From NCBI RefSeq assembly GCF_015594925.2, contig NZ_CP087590.1:806001-870000 (forward strand): a stretch of 64,000 nt of DNA, read 5' to 3'. Under the pieces are notes generated by a model that ran no database searches, was not told the DNA's origin, and saw nothing but the letters and a program-made list of their open reading frames with translations. Shown piece after piece: positions 52,309-61,691 of this stretch. Position 1 is the stretch's first letter, and each line of letters opens with the position of its first letter. The DNA comes from Vibrio sp. VB16. Its GTDB lineage: Bacteria > Pseudomonadota > Gammaproteobacteria > Enterobacterales > Vibrionaceae. A program made the translations under genes and the position numbers.

Positions 52309-52536
52309 GTGCCCTCCTTAGCGAATGACTTTTGAGCTCTAATTATATACCCAAGTTGCCAAGGTCTGTTGATCTTTCGTGGTTAATTTTATTTGAGATC
52401 GACAGATCTGGATCAAACTAAATACCCTGAGCTTTAGTTAAATATCTCATTTTTGTAAAATAAAAGAGATAGTTGTGGACGTGATTTTAACTTTTGCCCA
52501 ACATAAGAATAAGAGAATATTCTAAAGGGAGGCGCC

Positions 52537-53271
52537 ATGAAAGCATTGTTAGCATTATTTAAAGCGATGCTTGGAAGCCTGCGTGATCTTCTCCCTATCA
52601 TCATCGTTATCGCTTTTTTTCAACTCGTTGTCCTGCAAGAGCCTCTTCCAAACATAATGTCTATTCTTTTGGGCTTACTATTTGTTGTCCTCGGGCTCAC
52701 CTTCTTTATTTTTGGTTTAAATATGGGGCTATTTCCCATCGGGGAAAGTATGGCTCAATCTTTTGCCCGTAAAGGTAGTGTTTTTTGGTTAATTTTATTC
52801 GCGTTTTGTTTAGGCTTTGGAACCACGATAGCGGAACCCGCTTTGACGGCGGTTGCGCAAGAAGCCGCTGAAGTTGCTGCGAAAGGTGGTGTCATTGCAC
52901 AAACCATAGAAGAAATGGACGATTATGCGAATGGACTTAGAATCACCGTTGCGCTTTCGGTGGGACTTGCGATTGTCATCGGTGTCGTTCGTATTCTTAA
53001 AGGCTGGCCTATTCATATTATGATTACAGGTGGCTATATAGGAGTAATTATTCTAACTTGGTTTGCACCCGAAACTATTATCGGCATCGCGTATGACTCC
53101 GGAGGAGTAACGACGTCTACCATTACAGTACCATTGGTAACGGCATTAGGGGTTGGATTAGCGTCGTCTATCAAGGGACGAAATCCAATGCTTGATGGCT
53201 TCGGATTGATAGCTTTTGCCTCTTTGCTTCCTATGATGTTTGTTATGGTATATGGGATGGTATTGGCATGA
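52537..53271 (+). CDS. DUF1538 membrane protein A (UmpA-like antiporter subunit)
   Basis: A 244-residue integral membrane protein with about seven hydrophobic segments. Two blocks mark DUF1538: GFGTTIAEPALTAVA (93-107) and AYDSGGVTTSTITVPLVTALG (185-205), both with a Gly/Thr-rich, helix-breaking character, followed by RNPMLDGFGLIAFASL. A pair of DUF1538 proteins from Halomonas, UmpAB, was reported as a two-component Na+(Li+,K+)/H+ antiporter; that is the basis for the suggested role. Its stop overlaps the next start (ATGA). Confidence 0.85.
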   Translation: MKALLALFKAMLGSLRDLLPIIIVIAFFQLVVLQEPLPNIMSILLGLLFVVLGLTFFIFGLNMGLFPIGESMAQSFARKGSVFWLILFAFCLGFGTTIAEPALTAVAQEAAEVAAKGGVIAQTIEEMDDYANGLRITVALSVGLAIVIGVVRILKGWPIHIMITGGYIGVIILTWFAPETIIGIAYDSGGVTTSTITVPLVTALGVGLASSIKGRNPMLDGFGLIAFASLLPMMFVMVYGMVLA

Positions 53272-54062
53272 TTAATGTCTCTCAATTTGTCGATACTTTT
53301 ACTGGAACGGTACTCGATGTTATCCCAATCGCGACCATTATTTTCGGGTTCCAGTTAGTTGTGCTTAGAAAGCCGATTGCTAATCTAACCAGTGTCATTC
53401 TTGGCTTCTTTTACGTCATTTTGGGACTATCCCTATTTTTGTTAGGGTTAGAGTTGGCGCTATTTCCATTGGGTGAAACGATGGCTGAGCAATTAACCGC
53501 GCCTGAGTTTCTTTACTCTTTTAAAGACAACCTCACAGAGTCACTGAGCTGGATTGATTATTATTGGGTATATCTTTTTGCGTTTTCGATTGGATTTAGT
53601 ACCACCATTGCCGAACCATCTTTGATTGCTGTTGCTATCAAAGCAAATCAAGTTTCAGGTGGTTCGATTAGTGTTAATGGCTTACGTATTGCGGTGGCGT
53701 TGGGTGTCGCCATCGGGATATCTTTGGGGAGTTATCGAATCGTCGTTGGTGATCCTATACATTATTACATCATGGTCGGTTATATCGTGGTGATTATACA
53801 AACAAATTTTGCCCCTAAAATGATAGTGCCATTAGCCTATGATTCAGGTGGTGTAACAACATCGACAGTGACCGTACCATTGGTTACTGCATTGGGTTTA
53901 GGCCTTGCTTCTACTGTTCCAGGAAGAAATCCTGTTATAGATGGTTTTGGCTTAATTGCGTTTGCAAGTTTATTCCCAATTATTTCAGTCATGGCTTATG
54001 CCCAAATTACTCAATGGTTAAATGCAAGATCTGTTTCTAAGGAGAATGAGAATGCGCTTTAA
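53268..54062 (+). CDS. DUF1538 membrane protein B (UmpB-like antiporter subunit)
   Basis: A 264-residue paralogue of the previous protein with the same blocks (GFSTTIAEPSLIAVA at 109-123; YDSGGVTTSTVTVPLVTALG at 191-210) and an N-terminal FQLVVL match at 28-33 in both. The pair presumably forms a heteromeric transporter in the inner membrane. The PII-like gene starts inside its last codons. Confidence 0.85.
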   Translation: MINVSQFVDTFTGTVLDVIPIATIIFGFQLVVLRKPIANLTSVILGFFYVILGLSLFLLGLELALFPLGETMAEQLTAPEFLYSFKDNLTESLSWIDYYWVYLFAFSIGFSTTIAEPSLIAVAIKANQVSGGSISVNGLRIAVALGVAIGISLGSYRIVVGDPIHYYIMVGYIVVIIQTNFAPKMIVPLAYDSGGVTTSTVTVPLVTALGLGLASTVPGRNPVIDGFGLIAFASLFPIISVMAYAQITQWLNARSVSKENENAL

Positions 54063-54402
54063 ACTAATAATCGCATTTGTGGAAGACACAAAGACAGATA
54101 CAGTTTTAGATGCTGCGCGCTTAGCAGGCGCTACTGGTGCTACCGTTATTAACAATGCTAGAGGGGAAGGGCTAAATCAAAAAACCACTTTCTTTGGTCT
54201 TACGTTAGAGGTTCAAAAAGATGTTCTTTTGTTCGTGGTGGAAGAACATTTATCGAGACACATACTGGAGACCATTAATACTGTAGGCGAATTTGATCAA
54301 GAGTCAGGGCAGGGCATCGCAATACAGATTGATATTGAAGATGCCGTGGGGGTTGCTCATCAGATAGAGACATTAACGAAAGTCGTAGAGGAAGAGCTAT
54401 GA
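54052..54402 (+). CDS. PII-like signalling protein
   Basis: A 116-residue ferredoxin-like trimer-forming PII relative (RFKLIIAFVEDTKTDTVLDAARLAGATGATVI). The T-loop (GEGLNQKTTFFGLTLEVQKDV) has no uridylylation Tyr in the GlnB position and the C-terminal part is altered, so it is not under GlnD control in the usual way. It probably binds a nucleotide and regulates the DUF1538 transporter. The start at 54052 follows GGAGAATGAG; longer frames overlap the previous gene. Confidence 0.82.
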   Translation: MRFKLIIAFVEDTKTDTVLDAARLAGATGATVINNARGEGLNQKTTFFGLTLEVQKDVLLFVVEEHLSRHILETINTVGEFDQESGQGIAIQIDIEDAVGVAHQIETLTKVVEEEL

Positions 54403-54803
54403 ATCAGCACAAGGTTGTTAGAGTTCGAGATGTAATGGCAAATTCTTATGTCATGGTTGATGGAATAACAACGGTCAAAGAAGGTATTCGATTGGCGAGG
54501 TTACATGTTGTAAAAGCACTTGTTGTAAATAAGCGGAATGAGGATGATGAATACGGCATTGTGTTGATGAACGATGTAGCGAAAAAAGTATTGGCGCAAA
54601 ATAGGTCAGTTGAGCGGACTAATATCTATGAAATCATGACGAAACCTGCTCTCTCTGTCGACCCGGATATGAATGTGAAGTATTGTGCTCGTCTCTTTGA
54701 GCGTTTTGGCGTAAGTCGCGCACCAGTGATAGAGGATGGTAAAGTAATTGGCATGGTGAGCTACAACAATATTGTTGTTAATGGTATGGCTTTAGACGCG
54801 TAA
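54399..54803 (+). CDS. CBS-domain pair protein
   Basis: A 134-residue protein made of two CBS motifs (about 8-65 and 72-130; VRDVMANSYVMVDGITTVKEG and IMTKPALSVDPDMNVKYCARLFERFGVSRAPVIEDGKVIGMVS). CBS pairs bind adenine nucleotides. Its start overlaps the PII-like stop (ATGA), so all four genes are translationally coupled; it probably adds a second energy or nucleotide input to the transporter. Confidence 0.88.
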   Translation: MNQHKVVRVRDVMANSYVMVDGITTVKEGIRLARLHVVKALVVNKRNEDDEYGIVLMNDVAKKVLAQNRSVERTNIYEIMTKPALSVDPDMNVKYCARLFERFGVSRAPVIEDGKVIGMVSYNNIVVNGMALDA

Positions 54804-54820
54804 ATAAGAGATAAAACGTC

Positions 54821-55366
54821 ATGAAATTGTTTTTTGCTTCTGACCTGCATGGTGCCTTGCCTGCAACAGAGCTTATGCTAAATAAATACCGACAGTCTGG
54901 TGCCGACCATTTGATAATTTTAGGCGATGTTTTAAATCATGGCCCAAGAAATCCTGTCCCTGATGGGTATCAACCTGCACAAGTTGCTGAGCGACTAAAT
55001 GAATATAGCCGTGAAATAATCGCGGTACGCGGCAATTGCGATAGTGAGGTAGATCAAATGTTACTTCAATTTCCAATGCTTGAGGCTAATGCATGGGTCT
55101 TGCTTGACGGTGGCGTTCGAATATTCTTAACCCATGGTCATAATTACAATAGAGAAAATAGACCACCGTTAAAGGTAGGAGATGTGATCGCACATGGACA
55201 CACTCATCTACCTATTGCGGAAAAAGTGGCCGATCAGATTATCTTCAATCCCGGCTCTATTACCTTCCCTAAAGGTGGATATGTTGCAAGCTATGGCCTT
55301 TATGAAGAAAAGACCTTTAAAGTACTGTCATTTGCTGATGTGGTCTTAAAGCAAGTTAGTGTTTGA
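54821..55366 (+). CDS. yfcE: YfcE-type metallophosphoesterase
   Basis: A 181-residue calcineurin-like phosphodiesterase with the metal motifs ASDLHG (9-12), GDVLNHG, GNCDSEVD, LTHGHN and HGHTHLP, and NPGS. E. coli YfcE is a Mn-dependent phosphodiesterase of unknown physiological substrate. It follows the CBS gene by 17 bp and may share its transcript; a hairpin after it is shared with toxRS. Confidence 0.92.
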   Translation: MKLFFASDLHGALPATELMLNKYRQSGADHLIILGDVLNHGPRNPVPDGYQPAQVAERLNEYSREIIAVRGNCDSEVDQMLLQFPMLEANAWVLLDGGVRIFLTHGHNYNRENRPPLKVGDVIAHGHTHLPIAEKVADQIIFNPGSITFPKGGYVASYGLYEEKTFKVLSFADVVLKQVSV

Positions 55367-55390
55367 TTTTAAAGGGAATGGTATTAAAAA

Positions 55391-55424
55391 GAGCGCCACT
55401 TCTCTAAACCGTAGAAGTGGCACT
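55391..55424. terminator. Terminator between yfcE and toxS
   Basis: GCCACTTCT (55395-55403) pairs with AGAAGTGGC (55413-55421), loop CTAAACCGT; A-run before and a short T-run after, serving mainly the minus-strand toxRS operon. Confidence 0.7.
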
Positions 55425-55450
55425 TTGAATATCAGTTAAAGCATAAATTA

Positions 55451-55978
55451 TTAGTTTGAAGAGAGAATACGTGAGCCATGATTTAGGCTAGTAAGCAATA
55501 TGGCTTTCGTATTGATAACATCCACTCTACGACTCTGTTCTGCGTCCATGATAAACAGTGTTTTTACTATTCCTAATTGCTCTTCGGTAAAATCGACACT
55601 CGTATTCGTCGATGTTTCCTTAAATTCCTTTGGGTTGATCAGCAAGTAATTATCACTCAGTTCCCATTGCCCCGTTTCAGAGATATTCATAACCGAAGTG
55701 ACTTGGTCCTTTTTCTCGAACATTGTGAGACGAGATACTCGTAGATACGTTCCGTTGGGTAAATACTTAACATTGCTGCTGACATAAACCTTGGTCAAAA
55801 TACCAAGTCTATTGGTATCGTTATTTTGTAATTCGGGTGAGACATAGCTGTTCATGGTCGATTGCCACTCTCGGGATGTCAGTTCTTTTTCTAATTTGAG
55901 GTCTGAACCGAAGTATAGCCAAGAGCTAAAAATCACTGAAAGAGTGAGTACAACATAGGCGTATTTTTGATTGATCAT
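55451..55978 (-). CDS. toxS: ToxR-stabilising membrane protein ToxS
   Basis: A 175-residue inner-membrane protein: one transmembrane helix (about 7-24) and a periplasmic domain (ELTSREWQSTMNSYV ... LNHGSRILSSN) that binds the ToxR periplasmic part and protects it. Nine bp downstream of toxR, the invariant arrangement. Confidence 0.95.
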   Translation of the reverse strand: MINQKYAYVVLTLSVIFSSWLYFGSDLKLEKELTSREWQSTMNSYVSPELQNNDTNRLGILTKVYVSSNVKYLPNGTYLRVSRLTMFEKKDQVTSVMNISETGQWELSDNYLLINPKEFKETSTNTSVDFTEEQLGIVKTLFIMDAEQSRRVDVINTKAILLTSLNHGSRILSSN

Positions 55979-55987
55979 GTTCTACTC

Positions 55988-56845
55988 CTAATTCTTACAC
56001 AAAGCGGATATATCTTGCTGCTTTGCGATAAGCTGAATGGTAATGTTTTCCGATGTATTTGACTCAGAATGAACATAATTCATGATTAAGTTATTGTTAG
56101 GCCCAGCAGTAACGATAATCTCTATCGGCTTGTGCTTATGCCCGGCAACATATGCAGAGACACATTTGTTAATCAGTGGTTGCCAATCATCTAATGGTGG
56201 GTGATTCTCTGTTGTACGCAATGGTATGTTTTCGACCGTATCAATTAATTTAAAATTAGATTTTGCAGGCTCAATTGCCATATAAACAAAAATGGGTAGT
56301 AGCGCTGCAATGATAAGAATTACCTTCGTTATCAATCGTTCCTGCTTATTCGAGGTCGATATAGGTTGCTCGTCCACGATGGGTTTGATGTGCGTTTGAT
56401 CAGCCTCGGTTTCAATGGCATCTTTGAACACTTTATCCGATGAAAAAACGATGTCTTCAGTGTTCTCTTGACTAATTTCTTCGATGCTCGATGATAACGG
56501 AATAGTTTTCTCTACATTTGCAATAAACTGATAGCCCCGTTTAGGCACGGTTTTGACAAACTTTGGCGCTTTGGTTGAATCTAGTAGCACTTTTCTTAGT
56601 GTAGAAATAGCTTGAGTCAGGCTAGAGTCATCAACTTGAAATCCTTGATCTCTCCAGACAAACTCATGGAGTTCATCGCGAGTTATGATCTGATTTGGGC
56701 GTTCACAAAAAAGCAACAGTATTCGACTTTCATTACTACCTAAACGACTTAGTTCATTACCATCTATTTTATCGATAATGGAGTTGTTGTTCGGATCAAA
56801 TACAAATCGTTGTGCCAGAAGAAATTTGGTACCTACGCTACTCAT
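55988..56845 (-). CDS. toxR: Transmembrane transcriptional activator ToxR
   Basis: A membrane-bound OmpR-family activator that controls porins and virulence genes in vibrios and responds to bile and other envelope signals. N-terminal winged helix (about 15-112; DELHEFVWRDQGFQVDDSSLTQAISTLRK), an acidic variable linker (113-170), a transmembrane helix (about 172-191) and a periplasmic domain with two Cys (KCVSAYV, ALCKN) able to form a disulfide. 285 residues. Placed upstream of htpG in the divergent order known from other vibrios. Confidence 0.96.
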   Translation of the reverse strand: MSSVGTKFLLAQRFVFDPNNNSIIDKIDGNELSRLGSNESRILLLFCERPNQIITRDELHEFVWRDQGFQVDDSSLTQAISTLRKVLLDSTKAPKFVKTVPKRGYQFIANVEKTIPLSSSIEEISQENTEDIVFSSDKVFKDAIETEADQTHIKPIVDEQPISTSNKQERLITKVILIIAALLPIFVYMAIEPAKSNFKLIDTVENIPLRTTENHPPLDDWQPLINKCVSAYVAGHKHKPIEIIVTAGPNNNLIMNYVHSESNTSENITIQLIAKQQDISALCKN

Positions 56846-57008
56846 TGATTATCTTTTACACCTTAAGTGATTGAATAAAAAGTGGAATGTCTAGAATATG
56901 CATATATTCACTAGACTAATGATATAAGAGTTTTACAAATTTTGATAAAAACTTAGCGCAGAATAAACAAAAATGTTTGTAAAAAACACTGTTTTTATGA
57001 AACTTGAC

Positions 57009-57036
57009 CTTGAATTTACAATTGCGAACCCTATCT
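57009..57036 (+). promoter_or_regulatory. Sigma-32 (heat-shock) promoter of htpG
   Basis: CTTGAA at 57009-57014, 14-bp spacer, CCCTATCT at 57029-57036: close to CTTGAAA-N13-14-CCCCATNT. Start codon 102 bp downstream. Confidence 0.75.
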
Positions 57037-57137
57037 ATTAGCCATCAATAGGCACTATTTAAGTCTAATTAATAAACTCAACAGCGAATGGCGCTTAAGC
57101 CAGTTTGCTAAGTGAACCTAAAACGAATGGAGTTAAA

Positions 57138-59042
57138 ATGAGCGAAACAGCAATACAAGACAAAGAAACTCGTGGTTTTCAGTCGGAAGTAAAACAATTA
57201 CTTCACCTAATGATTCACTCACTTTATTCAAATAAAGAAATTTTCTTACGTGAGTTAATCTCAAATGCGTCGGATGCGTCCGATAAACTTCGCTTTCAAG
57301 CCTTATCGAATGGAGATTTGTATCAAGGTGATGCCGATCTTGGAGTAAAGTTAGCGTTTGATGCTGAAGCGAAAACATTAACGGTTTCCGATAATGGTAT
57401 TGGTATGAGTCGTGAAGACGTTATCGAACACCTAGGGACGATAGCAAAGTCGGGTACGGCAGAGTTTTTCTCACATCTTTCTGAAGACCAAAGTAAAGAT
57501 TCACAACTCATTGGTCAATTTGGTGTCGGTTTCTATTCTGCATTTATTGTCGCTGATTCCGTTACTGTACGTACTCGTGTAGCCGGTTCTAGCACGGAAG
57601 AGGCCGTTCAATGGCACTCTTCTGGCGAAGGTGAATATACCATCGAAACTATCAAAAAAGAGTCTCGAGGTACCGATATAATTCTTCACATGCGTGAAGA
57701 TGGTGAGGAGTTTCTATCAGAATGGCGTTTACGTGATGTTATTGGTAAGTATTCTGATCACATTGGTATTCCCGTTTCTATCTGGACGAAAGAAAAAGAT
57801 GAAGAAGGTAACGAGAAAGAAGAAGGTAAGTGGGAGCAAATAAATAAAGCTCAAGCACTTTGGACTCGGAATAAATCTGATATCGATGAAGAGGAATACA
57901 AAGAGTTCTACAAGCATGTTTCTCATGATTTTGTTGATCCACTCGTGTGGACGCACAATAAAGTGGAAGGTAAAAACGACTATACCAGCTTGCTTTATAT
58001 CCCGGCTAAAGCACCTTGGGATATGATGAATCGAGATCATAAAAGTGGTCTAAAACTCTACGTACAACGCGTATTTATTATGGATGATGCAGAGCAGTTT
58101 ATGCCGACGTATCTGCGTTTTGTTCGTGGTCTTGTTGATTCAAATGATCTACCTCTGAATGTATCCCGTGAGATACTTCAAGATAACAAAGTGACGCAAA
58201 CATTACGTAATGCTTGTACTAAGCGTGTATTGACGATGCTTGAGCGCATTGCTAAGAATGATGAAGAAAAATATCTTTCGTTCTGGAAAGAGTTTGGTCA
58301 AGTGCTGAAAGAAGGTCCAGCAGAAGACTTTTCTAATAAAGAGAAGATTGGTGGGTTGATGCGCTTCACTTCAACAGAAGTCGATTCTGCGGATCAAACG
58401 GTGTCACTGGCTTCTTATGTTGAGCGTATGAAAGAAGAGCAAGACAAAATCTTTTACCTCACTGCTGATAGCTATGCAGCGGCCAAAAACAGCCCGCATC
58501 TAGAGCAGTTTAAAACGAAGGGAATCGAAGTTATTCTTATGTGTGATCGCATGGATGAATGGCTAATGAACTACCTTACTGAGTTTGATGGTAAAACATT
58601 CCAGTCTATTACTAAAGCAGGGCTTGATCTTAGTAAATTTGAAGATGAAGCAGAAAAAGAGAAGCAAAAAGAGGCTGAGGAAGAATTTAAATCAGTTGTT
58701 GATCGTACTAAAAACTACTTAGGTGGTCGTGTTAAAGAAGTGCGTACAACGTTCAAACTTGCCAATACTCCCGCGGTTGTTGTGACAGACGATTTCGAAA
58801 TGGGTACTCAGATGGCGAAGCTATTAGAAGCGGCGGGTCAAGATGTACCGGAAGTGAAATATATCTTCGAAATTAACCCTGAGCATGAACTGGTTAAGCG
58901 CATGGCTGATGAGGCTGATGAAGAAGCATTTGGCCGTTGGGTCGAGGTGTTACTTGGGCAGGCGATGTTATCTGAACGTGGAGCAATGGAAGACCCAACT
59001 CAATTCTTAGGGGCTATCAACACACTTTTGACTAAGGTGTAA
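57138..59042 (+). CDS. htpG: Hsp90-family chaperone HtpG
   Basis: A 634-residue dimeric ATP-dependent chaperone: GHKL ATPase domain with NASDASDKLR, DNGIGMS and GQFGVGFYSAF; middle domain with client-binding PLNVSREILQDN; C-terminal dimer domain. The frame is open 11 codons further up, but GGAGTTAAA before ATG 57138 fixes the start. Sigma-32 promoter upstream; terminator after. Confidence 0.97.
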   Translation: MSETAIQDKETRGFQSEVKQLLHLMIHSLYSNKEIFLRELISNASDASDKLRFQALSNGDLYQGDADLGVKLAFDAEAKTLTVSDNGIGMSREDVIEHLGTIAKSGTAEFFSHLSEDQSKDSQLIGQFGVGFYSAFIVADSVTVRTRVAGSSTEEAVQWHSSGEGEYTIETIKKESRGTDIILHMREDGEEFLSEWRLRDVIGKYSDHIGIPVSIWTKEKDEEGNEKEEGKWEQINKAQALWTRNKSDIDEEEYKEFYKHVSHDFVDPLVWTHNKVEGKNDYTSLLYIPAKAPWDMMNRDHKSGLKLYVQRVFIMDDAEQFMPTYLRFVRGLVDSNDLPLNVSREILQDNKVTQTLRNACTKRVLTMLERIAKNDEEKYLSFWKEFGQVLKEGPAEDFSNKEKIGGLMRFTSTEVDSADQTVSLASYVERMKEEQDKIFYLTADSYAAAKNSPHLEQFKTKGIEVILMCDRMDEWLMNYLTEFDGKTFQSITKAGLDLSKFEDEAEKEKQKEAEEEFKSVVDRTKNYLGGRVKEVRTTFKLANTPAVVVTDDFEMGTQMAKLLEAAGQDVPEVKYIFEINPEHELVKRMADEADEEAFGRWVEVLLGQAMLSERGAMEDPTQFLGAINTLLTKV

Positions 59043-59080
59043 GAGAATAGATCTCGGTTAACCCGTAAACTACACAACGA

Positions 59081-59112
59081 GCCCGCATTCTGTGCTAGAA
59101 TCGCGGGCTTCA
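59081..59112 (+). terminator. Terminator after htpG
   Basis: GCCCGC-ATTCT and AGAAT-C-GCGGGC pair with one bulged C, followed by a short TTCAT. Confidence 0.7.
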
Positions 59113-59216
59113 TAATTAATGAAAATCATAAATATTATACCCAAACTCATCGTTACTCGCTGGCTAAAAAGAAGCACTGTGAGCTTCGGTATAAATTAAA
59201 ATAAAGAGGACATGTC

Positions 59217-59861
59217 ATGCGCATTATTCTACTCGGTGCCCCAGGTGCTGGTAAGGGAACACAAGCTCAATTCATCATGGAGAAATACGGGATTCCGCAG
59301 ATCTCTACAGGTGATATGCTACGTGCAGCTATCAAAGCAGGTACTGAGATGGGTAAAGCTGCTAAAGCGGTTATCGATGCAGGACAGCTTGTTTCGGATG
59401 AAATAATCTTAGGCATAATCAAAGAACGTATCGCTCAAGCTGATTGTGAAAAAGGTTTTCTACTCGATGGTTTCCCTCGCACTATCCCACAAGCGGATGG
59501 TCTTAAAGAGTTGGGCGTTGCCGTCGACTATGTAATCGAAATTGATGTAGCTGATAGTGTCATTGTAGAACGTATGGCAGGTCGTCGTGCTCATTTACCT
59601 TCTGGCCGTACATACCACGTTGTATTCAATCCGCCGAAGGTTGAAGGCCAAGATGACGTAACGGGCGAAGATCTTGTTATCCGTGATGATGATCATGAAG
59701 ATACAGTACGTGCTCGCCTTGGTGTATACCATGACCAAACGTCTCCTCTTATCCAATACTATGGAAAAGAAGCTGAGGCTGGTAACACGACTTACCTTAA
59801 GTTTGATGGGACCAAAAAAGTGGCTGCAGTAAGTGCAGAGCTAGAAGCCGCCCTTTCTTAA
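59217..59861 (+). CDS. adk: Adenylate kinase
   Basis: Interconverts ATP, ADP and AMP. P-loop GAPGAGKGTQ at 7-16; AMP-binding DGFPRT; the LID has no zinc Cys (GRRAHLPSGRTYHVVFNPP). 214 residues. The order htpG-adk-hemH is conserved in E. coli. Confidence 0.97.
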   Translation: MRIILLGAPGAGKGTQAQFIMEKYGIPQISTGDMLRAAIKAGTEMGKAAKAVIDAGQLVSDEIILGIIKERIAQADCEKGFLLDGFPRTIPQADGLKELGVAVDYVIEIDVADSVIVERMAGRRAHLPSGRTYHVVFNPPKVEGQDDVTGEDLVIRDDDHEDTVRARLGVYHDQTSPLIQYYGKEAEAGNTTYLKFDGTKKVAAVSAELEAALS

Positions 59862-59890
59862 TTGCAGTGTTGTTAAGTAAAAAAGAAATA

Positions 59891-59922
59891 AAAAAAACCG
59901 ACATTTGAGTCGGTTTTTTTTG
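59891..59922 (+). terminator. Terminator after adk
   Basis: A 12-bp perfect stem (59891-59902 with 59909-59920) ending in TTTTTTTT. Confidence 0.88.
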
Positions 59923-60030
59923 TATGTGTCTATTTTTAAATTTCGTTTTAAAACGCGTTCTACGTTTTTATGTTCATTCTAACAGTGCGAGCAAGAAATC
60001 TTTGTTTAAGTTAATGTGACAGGCTAAGCT

Positions 60031-61035
60031 ATGTCAACGCTCATTGATTATAAAAATAAGTATTTTCGGATGGAATTGAATTCAAATAAAGGTGTGTTAA
60101 TTGTTAACTTAGGAACGCCTGACGCGCCAACTCCGGCAGCGGTTAAGAAATTTCTAAGCCAGTTTTTACACGATCATCGTGTTGTTGATATGAACCGCTG
60201 GCTATGGTGTCCGCTATTGCATTGGGTAATACTGCCAGTACGAACGCCAAAGGTTGCCAAGCTTTATAAGAGCATATGGACCGATGATGGCTCACCGCTC
60301 ATGGTGCACTCCAAAAATCAGGTAAGTAAGCTGGAGCAAAAGCTGGGCATTCCAGTCGAGCTGGGTATGACTTACGGGAACCCAAGCATGTTATCGGGGA
60401 TTGAAGCACTTCAACAACGAGGTGCAGAACAGATAATTATCTTACCGCTCTATCCTCAATATTCTCGAACGACAACAGCTGCGGTAGAAGACGCAAAAAA
60501 TAAAACGTTCTCAACGTTAGAAAATAACCCTCAAAATACATTGATTAACGATTATCACGATCATCCTCTCTATATATCTGCATTAGCAAATAAAATACGC
60601 GCTCACTGGCAAGATAATGGCCAGGGAGATTACCTACTCTGTTCTTATCATGGTATTCCTCAACGATATGCTGATAGCGGCGATATATATCCGGTACATT
60701 GTGAAAAAACGACCGAATTGCTTGCTAAGGCGCTTGGATTAACTGAACAACAAATAGGGATGAGCTATCAGTCTCGTTTTGGTAAAGAAGCGTGGTTGAA
60801 GCCCTATACCGATGCGACGTTGAAGTCATTAGCTGATCATTCGGTTAAGACTCTCGATATAGTAACGCCAGCATTCTCATGTGATTGTTTAGAAACCTTG
60901 GAAGAAATCGCCCAAGAGTGCAAAGAGATATTTGTTGAGGCTGGTGGTGAAGAATTTCGTTATATTGATTGTTTAAATGACGATGATGATCATATCCAAA
61001 TGATGGCTGAACTGGTGACTCCGTACCTTAGTTAA
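60031..61035 (+). CDS. hemH: Ferrochelatase
   Basis: Inserts iron in protoporphyrin IX, the last step of haem synthesis. Core motifs are VNLGTPDAPTP, the iron-ligand His in SYHGIPQRYA, and the Glu in CLETLEEI. The start at 60031 (CAGGCTA upstream) gives 334 residues; an internal ATG at 60070 would give 321 but has no ribosome site. Confidence 0.95.
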   Translation: MSTLIDYKNKYFRMELNSNKGVLIVNLGTPDAPTPAAVKKFLSQFLHDHRVVDMNRWLWCPLLHWVILPVRTPKVAKLYKSIWTDDGSPLMVHSKNQVSKLEQKLGIPVELGMTYGNPSMLSGIEALQQRGAEQIIILPLYPQYSRTTTAAVEDAKNKTFSTLENNPQNTLINDYHDHPLYISALANKIRAHWQDNGQGDYLLCSYHGIPQRYADSGDIYPVHCEKTTELLAKALGLTEQQIGMSYQSRFGKEAWLKPYTDATLKSLADHSVKTLDIVTPAFSCDCLETLEEIAQECKEIFVEAGGEEFRYIDCLNDDDDHIQMMAELVTPYLS

Positions 61036-61177
61036 CACCAAATAGTTCGAATTTAGGTTAAATAAAGAACATCTTGATTAAGATTTGAGTACCCAAAAGT
61101 GATTCTGCGTGCTGATGGTTTTTCCTATCGATAGATAGTGTTAGCATAAAAAAAATTATTCAAAGAGAGCTAGGTTT

Positions 61178-61675
61178 ATGAGGCGTTGGTATCTTCTCTA
61201 CTGTAAGAGAGGCGATCAAGCAAGAGCGAAAAGCCATTTGGAAAATCAAGGTGTAGAATGTTACTACCCCGTGGTTGAAATTGAGAAAGTAGTTCGTGGC
61301 AAACGGAAAATGGTGACAGAACCGCTTTTCGCATCGTATATGTTTGTGGACTTTGATTATGAAGATGGGCCGAGTTTTACAACGGTACGCTCTACGAGAG
61401 GTGTTGTGGATTTTATTCGTCGAGGCAGTTATCCTGTTGAAGTACATAGTAACTTGATTAGTGAGCTTAAAGACTTCGAACAGAACTCAGTGTTGTACCG
61501 CAGTGTTACGTTGCCTGAAACGGGACAAGAAGTCGTCATTACAGAAGGGCATTTTGTTGGTGTTGAAGCGATTTATAAAGAGCCTGATGGCGACAAACGT
61601 TCAATTTTGCTCATTTCCTTGATGAATCAAACTATCCCCGTGTCGGTGGATAACAAAGATATTGAGCTAAAATAG
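61178..61675 (+). CDS. rfaH: Transcription antitermination protein RfaH
   Basis: A 165-residue NusG paralogue that binds ops elements to extend transcription of long operons for LPS, capsule and pili. The NGN domain starts MRRWYLLYCKRGDQARAK; the C-terminal KOW domain (about 105-160) carries TGQEVVITEGHFVGVEAIY. It has its own terminator; no ops-bearing operon lies in the window. Confidence 0.93.
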   Translation: MRRWYLLYCKRGDQARAKSHLENQGVECYYPVVEIEKVVRGKRKMVTEPLFASYMFVDFDYEDGPSFTTVRSTRGVVDFIRRGSYPVEVHSNLISELKDFEQNSVLYRSVTLPETGQEVVITEGHFVGVEAIYKEPDGDKRSILLISLMNQTIPVSVDNKDIELK

Positions 61676-61691
61676 CGTTTAACATGATGTT

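Noticed and set aside
59130..59160. TATACCCAA motifs here and at about 52345 as remnants of a dispersed Vibrio repeat
   Set aside because: Only about 10 bases are shared; not enough to call a repeat.
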